A program made the position numbers and the translations under genes. This document shows positions 56,536 to 64,000 of a stretch of 64,000 nucleotides of DNA, in pieces. Source of the DNA: Antedon mediterranea. Taxonomy: Eukaryota > Echinodermata > Crinoidea > Comatulida > Antedonidae. The notes under the pieces are model-generated. The model saw only the letters and a program-made list of their open reading frames with translations, made no database searches and was not told where the DNA came from. Position 1 is the stretch's first letter. Each line of letters opens with the position of its first letter. The DNA lies in contig NC_092680.1 of NCBI RefSeq assembly GCF_964355755.1, forward strand, positions 13,119,001-13,183,000, written 5' to 3'.

Positions 56536-59500
56536 TCTGTAGTCGCGAAGCTCAACCTGAAAATGAAAGGTTAAGCTTGGAATTAGCTTTCATCTTCTCA
56601 TTTCAGTTTTTTGTGTGTTTTAAATGAAATAAATAACATAAATAATTAATTCCATAACGTGTAGTATCTTTAAGCAAGCTAAACTCAATTGCTATCTGAT
56701 TAGTATAATATTTAACAAAAAGTATAATAATATAGATTATTAGTGTTATCAACCTCTACATTGACCTCTCAGCACTCTGTATTGTGTTTCCAGCATTTCG
56801 AAGTTGATTTGAGTTATAATTTGTACAATCTTCATCAAATATTAATTCATTTCCTAAGTGATAGCATACGTAATTAGCATTGATATATTACTGTGGTATG
56901 AGTTATGAATGTTATATAAGGCGGTTATGAATTAATTCTGTAATAATTTTGTATTTTCGTAAAATATTTAAGCGATGAGTCAGTCAAATTCCTACAAGAT
57001 TGTTTCTTTATTAGACGATTTCTCAACGCCATTAGGTCCGTTCATAATGTGTATTGACATTACAATGTAACGCGTGCGCGTAGGCCTACAGGACGTGTAA
57101 ACGCGCATCGTTTCTATTTTTTTTAAGCAAACTTGCTTGATAGATCACACGGTGGGGGTGAGGGCTGTTGTGAATGTTACATTTTAGGCATGTGTGGAGG
57201 AAAATACTGGGGAACCGACTGTGCCTTTAATCATTTAGCAATCAGCAATCTCAGCTCATTTTAATCAAAATTAGAGGTTTTACAAATTTTCTCATAACGT
57301 TAATGATTAGGCCTATAGTTTAATTTACTTTGTTGGTGGCGTAATATGAACTAAGTTTGTCTGTAAATAAGACAAATTGGGCTAGTAAACAGAATTAGCT
57401 AAAATCTCGAAAATCGAAAATAAATGTAGGCCTAAGAAAATGTAATGGATAGCCTATATATATTTAGTATTTCAAAGAGGCCCAATGTGTATACAGTTTA
57501 CATCGTTCTTACGCGTCGCTTTACGCGCTACCTATCGATTCGTACCTGTCCATTTTAAGAAATTTATCATTGAATAATATATTTATATGGTAAAATAGCA
57601 ATAATACTAGTTTCACCATTTCTGAAAAACTATAAAATTAGACGTTTGTTTTCTTCACTCAGTGTAAGTTTTTTTTAAATATATGACGTCATCATTCTAT
57701 ATAATGCACAACGTGTTGACTTGTAACTGACTCTTAAAGACATCCGCTGCTTAAATTGGTAGATCGCAATATCAACCATTTGCTTCTATTGCCGTCAAAT
57801 GCATTACATCTTAGTACGGTAATGTATGAATATATTTAGCGTTGATGTAATGAGTTTCGCCCATTTGTCTCGGCGCATTTTACCTTTCAATACATTGTGT
57901 ATATCATGTATTCATTCATTATCAACACAAAGACAGAAACAACGATTGAAAATAGCTTTTATATAATTTAACGTGTTCTCATACAAAATAATATAGTAAA
58001 ATATGATTTTGTCAAATAGTATACAATCAGATTCGTAAAAACAATAAGCTCATTTATATATATACTTATTTATGTATCTTTATTATATTTTAGAGTCATC
58101 ATGGGTTGCCTTTGCATTCATATGTATATCTTATAAAAGAGATTCCATTATCCTATATATTATTATTGTTTATTTTAACATTTTCATAAACGAATGTATT
58201 TATTTAATTTAATAATAAACAAATAAATAACAAATTAGAAAGGCAAGGAAAACCCAAAGAGATACTAAATACCTAATATGGCAGTTGACCAACCCCAAAA
58301 ATAAATACATTGTCAAATAAAAACAAATAAAAAATTGTCAATTTGTTAAAACAATTGATTTAGAATATTTGGATATTAAATCTTAATTCTAAATACATAG
58401 ATAGACTTTATTAGATATTATTAATAATAATCTAATTTATTAGATAATAATGTAAAATATGAAACATATTTTATTATGCATTATGTTTATTGCTACAAAT
58501 ATTACATACATCTTATTATGATAAATACATTCACTTGCATGTACTTCGTTTAAGTCTCACGTGAGAAATTATCACGTCTTAAATAGTTTGCATACATACA
58601 GAGCCATATGCTACCATAAAACCAGCGAAATTCTATACTCAATAATATTCTATTCGAGTGTCTCATTGACTGGGAAGACTTTTAGAATAATATAAATCAG
58701 TCTGAATAACCTTTTATTAAATTATTACAGTTGTAATTACACTTTATACAAATATTGATCAATCGAAGACAAAAGAATCAAGTCTACTTCAAGATAATGA
58801 CAACGACAAAAGAAAGACGAGAGATCATGCTATTTGGATATCATTAGCAAATACGCATGCGCAACGATTTAATTCATGTCTTTCTCCAGCGTAAGCAACA
58901 AAAATAATAAGAATATATTCTTAATTTTTAATTAAATGGTATAATAAAAGAAGGGAAATGAATGCGCACACAGTTGATTGAAGGTGATATTGCCCAGGGC
59001 TAAATGTGAATAATACTGTATTTACAATACTATCTGTATGATACAATGTATGTAATTTGTCCTGTTCTAACTACACTGTCGCAGCTGTAGCATCTTATTA
59101 CAAAATTAAATATACACAAATATTGATATCAATAATAAACACATTCATACACAATGTAGAATACTATGATTTAACTTTGTTTTCATTTATCATTAATAAA
59201 ATTAATATTCAAGAAATATGAGTAGTTTTGCTAATTTTAATCAAGGAATATAAATAAATTAGATGTTTAAAGCATTGATATAATATTTACTATTTCTTTC
59301 ATAAGAAATCAGACAAATTACACGATGGTTAGTGAGGCCATGTTGGCTTACTGTAGGCAATGCTGTCAGTACGATATCATCCCCTTTACCATGAGAGTCA
59401 TGCCTTCAATTATAATGAGAGAGTAGTGTACTGTTTTTTTTTTACCATCGTTGAGTTTTGTATTTAAAATATTCATCAATACCACATTCATTCCTCGATG

Positions 59501-60760
59501 TATTAAGTACTGACTTACGTATTGTTTGAAATAACATTTATATTGGTATCCTACCTATTACTACAGCACATATTCTCAAATATAAGGTGTTTTATATGCC
59601 CCTTGACTTGAGTTAACAGACGTTGATAGTAACAGATGTTCAACGTTTTTATACGATTTTTTTTTGTGGTGGAATACAAACGAATTATTATCGATTCTTC
59701 TAATCGGATTTTTTTTTCTCCAATTTCCGTTGCTTGTGTAATGAGGCAATTTCAACCGCGCCTTGTCGATATGTGATTCATTTTTGTTAAATATCACAAT
59801 ACCTTTCCACATAGAATCATTCATTCAATACAAATATAACAAATATGAAAATATACAATTATATTTTAAAATACTTACTGGAATCGTTGTGTTTCTGTCG
59901 TTAAGAAATAGATGATTGTTTGTCTATTAGCCCAATATCAGCAGTATTACAAACACAGGTCTGGGAAATCTTAAGACGATAAATGTTTTTACTTGTGATC
60001 ATGCGCAGTATTAAAATCTTCACTGTAGTATAACTTGCACTTGCGCAGTTCAATTGATCGGTTTTCTACTCGGACAGATACAAAAATACATATGAGATTA
60101 TTCATAGAAAATTTAAATATCTCAACGGCATAGAATAAAATAATAGTTATGTGATTTTGTTACTTCGAGGTCCCCTGACAACTTGCAGTGAATAATTCAT
60201 GTATTATTTCAGTATAAATCATTATATTTAGATATATTTCATATAAAATGCAATTAAATTTGTCCTAGCTTTTAAATATTTATAATAATTTTTTAAAGAT
60301 TAAATATGTTATTGAATAATTCCGCAGGGTTAGTTGCAACAATAATTTTACAAATCGTATACATTTATAAAAAGGTGTTTGTATATCTTTTATTCAATTT
60401 ATTTCACTTCAAAAGGAAAACAATACAATGACGTACCGTAATGCATTAAAAACAAATTGCAGGAACAGAAATAAAGGAGAAATTAATTAGTAAAAAAAAA
60501 GTATTTTTTCAAGTTCTATTATCTTTATTCATTACCTTCATTCATTAGTATAATACATTAGGGCATTTCATTTTCTTTCGACATTTTTTTTTTCTAGTTT
60601 GTTTCTATTTTTGTCTGTTCAGAGAAGGCTAGTTTGTTTGTTACTGTGTAATAGTATCCCTATTTTACATTTTCTCTGGGAAAAAATTAGAAACAAGTGT
60701 TTCTTAACTGATTTGTGTCATATGGGTCTATATATCCGCAAAAAAAAAAGTTCCAGCTCA
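56536..60760. other. Intergenic, no gene recognised
   Basis: Mostly AT-rich DNA. On the minus strand near 59879 a strong GTAAGT donor follows a short frame (YFLTTETQRFQ), so a 5' UTR exon is possible but unsupported. An 82-codon minus frame at 59824-59576 matches nothing known. A CG-bearing stretch with GTAGGCCTAC at 57070-57100 stands out in composition only. Confidence 0.4.
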
Positions 60761-60764
60761 TTTG

Positions 60765-60990
60765 GCCTGGGGAAAGCTGCTATTTTGGATTTTTAAAATG
60801 GCCGCCATAAAATTTCGCTTATATCTTCTCTTCTACATCATGTATGGAAGTGATTTTGGTGGCAAAGGTATCAAAATACAGCATTTTGAATTTCACCCAA
60901 TGGCCGCCATTTTTATTTTCAAAATTGCCGCCTTAAAATACAGATGTGTGCTCATATTTCAGCTTCTACGGCATGTATAATGAGAGAATC
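60765..60990. repeat. Degenerate direct repeat with AATGGCCGCCAT motifs
   Basis: AAAATGGCCGCCATAAAAT near 60796, CAATGGCCGCCATTTTTAT near 60898, and AAAATTGCCGCCTTAAAAT near 60920 are followed each time by sequence like TACATCATGTATGGAAGTGA or TACGGCATGTATAATGAGAG. The core resembles YY1-type AANATGGCGGC sites. Open frames through it are accidental. Confidence 0.6.
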
Positions 60991-63540
60991 TTTCAATGCT
61001 TCTTTGCAAGCTAATATACTCTTTAACTTAGATTCTCTATAGTTCTACAGTTCTTATACCCAATGAGATCCAGACACTGTTTCGAGATTGTGCTTGTACT
61101 GTTTGTTTTTTTAATTAATGATAACATTTATATGTTGCTTTAAAAAAAGCATTATTAACATTAATGTAAATATTCGTTGGAAATGCTAATTATTTATTTT
61201 GGAGAAGTTTCATTGGCGACACCACTCAACAATAAATTATCTCTCTTCAGAGCATGCGTAAACGGTTTCAATTGAAAAGCATTTAAATTCTAATACTTGG
61301 TTTTATAATACATTTTCGCGTTGAAACACATACGTTACACTAATAAACGACGCTGGTGGATAAATGCTAGCTGTAACGCACCATTAGGCAGGACTTCTCT
61401 TAGCGCTTTGGTGTTAGTTAATCGATATTTGACTAAAAGTGACAATCAATATAAGATGTGTAAACAAATCTAACGCCATCAACATCTATTCTCGATTACC
61501 GATTCAATCACCTTTTGCTATAAGACAGGATGGCGTCATTTTAAAGATTATATCATTTTTAATGAGGAACAGTTCAAAATGTGCAAAGTTTCGTGAAGCA
61601 ACTGAAGGCGTAATAAGCAAGACAAATGCGCCCAGAAGTGGAGCATATAGATGAATACTAAACATTCAGTGAATTAATGATATGTTCAAAATTTGCAATT
61701 GCTCTCACACGTTTTGAATAAGTAGTACAGCACGCTTGTATTTGAATAACACTTGTAAACTTTAATTAGAGTGCTAACATAGTATACAAGAATTTGTATT
61801 TCAACATTATTTTGAAAAAGCACAGACCGATACAAAAAAAAAGAAGGGGTGGGGTAAACACAGGTGATCATTGAACAGTGCTTGTTGGCGTGTGTTAATT
61901 TTATTTTCGTGGTGCTTTTTACACCAACTGTTTTGAAAATTTATTTATTAATTTTATTTATTCACAAAAAAAAAACCAATACTATAACAGTATGTAGAGA
62001 GAATTTGAAGGATTGTCAAAAGCGAATCACTGTTAAATTTTCCTTTAGCAGAAATTCACAATACAGTATATACGTTATTATTTATATTGATGTATTCGGG
62101 CCAATGGACTAGGTATAATAAATGACCTAGGCAATGCTCCTCCTCAAATAAATTATAATAAATTTGATTATTAAAATAACAATAGTAATTTAAGTTCCTT
62201 ATTTGGTATGAACTACTTATAAAGAATAATTTGAAGAAGTTTGAAATGGCGTAGCCAAGGATCGTCTGACACGTGACGTAGCCAGGAATCGTCTGAGCCA
62301 CGTGACAATCACTATTCGCCCAATATTTAATCAACAAAAATCAATGAGGAATTGAAATTATAGTCACAAGCCTAAGTCTAAACCTAGGGGCTTTTAGGAA
62401 TAATAAGGTTGTTCTAGAACACGAAAGGATTGATAATATCCCTAATACCAACTGTGCCAAATTATTATTTAATTTTGAGGTTCACATCTTTGGAGAAAGT
62501 TTTCAAAATGATGGCACTAAAAAAGTATTTGACCTATACACAAAAAAATGAATAATTTAAACATATACTCCACAAAAATATTTGTCACCATATAAATGAA
62601 ATTCTTTCATCTCATTTCTTTCAAATCTGGATTGCTTGTGATGTATAATAGTATATAGAACATAGGCTTGATCAAGTTCATTAAGGCACTTTTCTGTCTT
62701 GCGTAGGTTCGTCCCACTTTTATTATGATACTGTTATAAATATATGTGATATATGAAGGGCTAGTGTTGCCCGAAAGCTCTGCAAACTTTTCTGGCTGTT
62801 TTATTTAGTATCGTTTTTTTTTTGTATCTCCATGAGATCCAGCCACTGATACCCACATTATTGTCATTTTTTCAGTATTTTGCCTTTGGATTTATATATG
62901 TGTATATTTATATTTTTTTTAACAGTATTTCTTTCTCTCATTTATATATTACAATGTTAAAAGTAGTTGCAGTAAATTACCATTTGCTTATGCTGTATAT
63001 ACCACTTTGCATTCATTATTTGACATTTGTTTTTTTATTAATTAAAATATACAAGTAACAAAAAAGCTATAAAAAGACGATGAAAAACGGATTGAAAACG
63101 TAGTAATGACTGTGGTCATTATTCTATTATATTATTATATATATTTATACATTTTCCGTCTGATTGCTCAATATTATGATATTATGAGAGTTTTAAATAG
63201 GTGGGCCACCTTTATTAGCTGAGTGTTGATAAAGCTATCCTGTTAACCAATTCCCTTGTCTTAGCACTTTCGAAATGGTTATCGCATGCTATGAATTGCG
63301 TGACGTCAGCAATGATTTGTACGTGCCTGGGCGGTAATATAGATTTAAGCAGTGGTTGCATAATAAATGTCTTAAGATTTCACGAAATGACATCACAAAC
63401 CAAGATGAATCATTCGATTACATCAGCAATGGAATTTATAATCTGTTTAAGAACAATTTTAAATTAGAAATTCAGTTAATATAAAAAAATATCTCATAAC
63501 CATTTTATCCATTTTAGTGAAATTAAAGAGTTGTTATTTA
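60991..63540. other. Intergenic, no gene recognised
   Basis: Short frames of 60-93 codons occur but none is recognisable. At 62250-62306 a 27-30-bp sequence (CGTAGCCANGNATCGTCTGA, then CACGTGA) is repeated twice and includes the E-box CACGTG. Confidence 0.4.
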
Positions 63541-64000
63541 AATAAGGTGGCAATGTTCTGTCCCCATCTCCTAGGTTAATAAGGTGGCAATGTTCTGTCC
63601 CCATCTCCTAGGTTAATAAGGTGGCAATGTTCTGTCCCCATCTCCTAGGTTAATAAGGTGGCAATGTCCTGTCCCATACATCTCCTAGGTTAATAAGGTG
63701 GCAATGTTCTGTCCCCATCTCCTAGGTTAATAAGGTGGCAATGTTCTGTCCCATACATCTCCTAGGTTAATAAGGTGACAATGTTCTGTCCCCATCTCCT
63801 AGGTTAATAAGGTGGCAATGTTCTGTCCCATACATCTCCTAGGTTAATAAGGTGGCAATGTTCTGTCCCCATCTCCTAGGTTAATAAGGTGGCAATGTTC
63901 TGTCCCATACATCTCCTAGGTTAATAAGGTGGCAATGTTCTGTCCCTATCTCCTAGGTTAATAAGGTGGCAATGTTCTGTCCCCATCTCCTAGGTTAATA
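63541..64000. repeat. 37/40-bp satellite continuing past the right edge
   Basis: Thirteen units and part of a fourteenth start at 63541, 63578, 63615, 63652, 63692, 63729, 63769, 63806, 63846, 63883, 63923 and 63960. The basic 37-bp unit is AATAAGGTGGCAATGTTCTG followed by TCCCCATCTCCTAGGTT. A 40-bp variant has CCCATACATCTCC. From 63652 to 63959 the two lengths alternate (40, 37, 40, 37...), giving a 77-bp higher-order unit. Each carries the palindrome CCTAGG. No coding sequence. Confidence 0.95.

Noticed and set aside
63541-64000. Regular repeats that superficially resemble a CRISPR array
   Set aside because: Units are contiguous with no unique spacers, and the setting is a eukaryotic genome. 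It is a satellite.

Overview
This window looks like gene-sparse, AT-rich nuclear DNA from a marine deuterostome, most likely an echinoderm. The support is indirect: genes are split by introns, an ST8Sia-type sialyltransferase is duplicated, an animal SLC35B3 gene is present, non-LTR (CR1/L2-like and RTE-like), Ty3/gypsy, Harbinger-like and hAT-like transposons are mixed with many MITEs, and AGGCCTAG palindromes are scattered throughout. I cannot name the species.

Positions 1-21 kb. A decayed PIF/Harbinger transposase gene runs off the left edge on the minus strand. Two tandem plus-strand copies of an alpha-2,8-sialyltransferase-like gene follow (2136-3761 and 16555-18637). They have the same exon sizes and phases, and copy 2 also shows the exon for the membrane anchor. 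Between them lie a foldback element with arms rich in TGACCTTTGACC motifs and a dead RTE-like core, a MITE with perfect 26-bp ends, a 5'-truncated CR1/L2-like LINE, tRNA-Val-like pseudogenes, and an array of ~330-bp units with CRE palindromes.

Positions 20-32 kb. A GC-rich Ty3/gypsy fragment sits just upstream of a complete SLC35B3 (PAPS transporter 2) gene, which I assembled as eight coding exons (21542-31634, 415 aa). Its introns are loaded with mobile DNA: a ~2.1-kb hAT-like element hosting two smaller elements (intron 1), SINEs (introns 1 and 3), a second foldback element with a LINE tail inside (intron 6), and a 17-bp minisatellite (intron 7). The last coding exon plus stop codon is tandemly repeated in the 3' flank.

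Positions 32-64 kb. Almost no recognisable coding sequence. I see further copies of the two main MITE families, tRNA-derived SINEs, several minisatellites, one convincing but unassigned minus-strand exon (54190-54363), and at the right edge a 37/40-bp satellite with a 77-bp higher-order unit that continues beyond the window.

Functionally, the two recognised host gene families both belong to Golgi glycan modification: sialyltransferases add sialic acid to glycoconjugates, and SLC35B3 imports PAPS, the sulfate donor, into the Golgi. Their adjacency may be chance.
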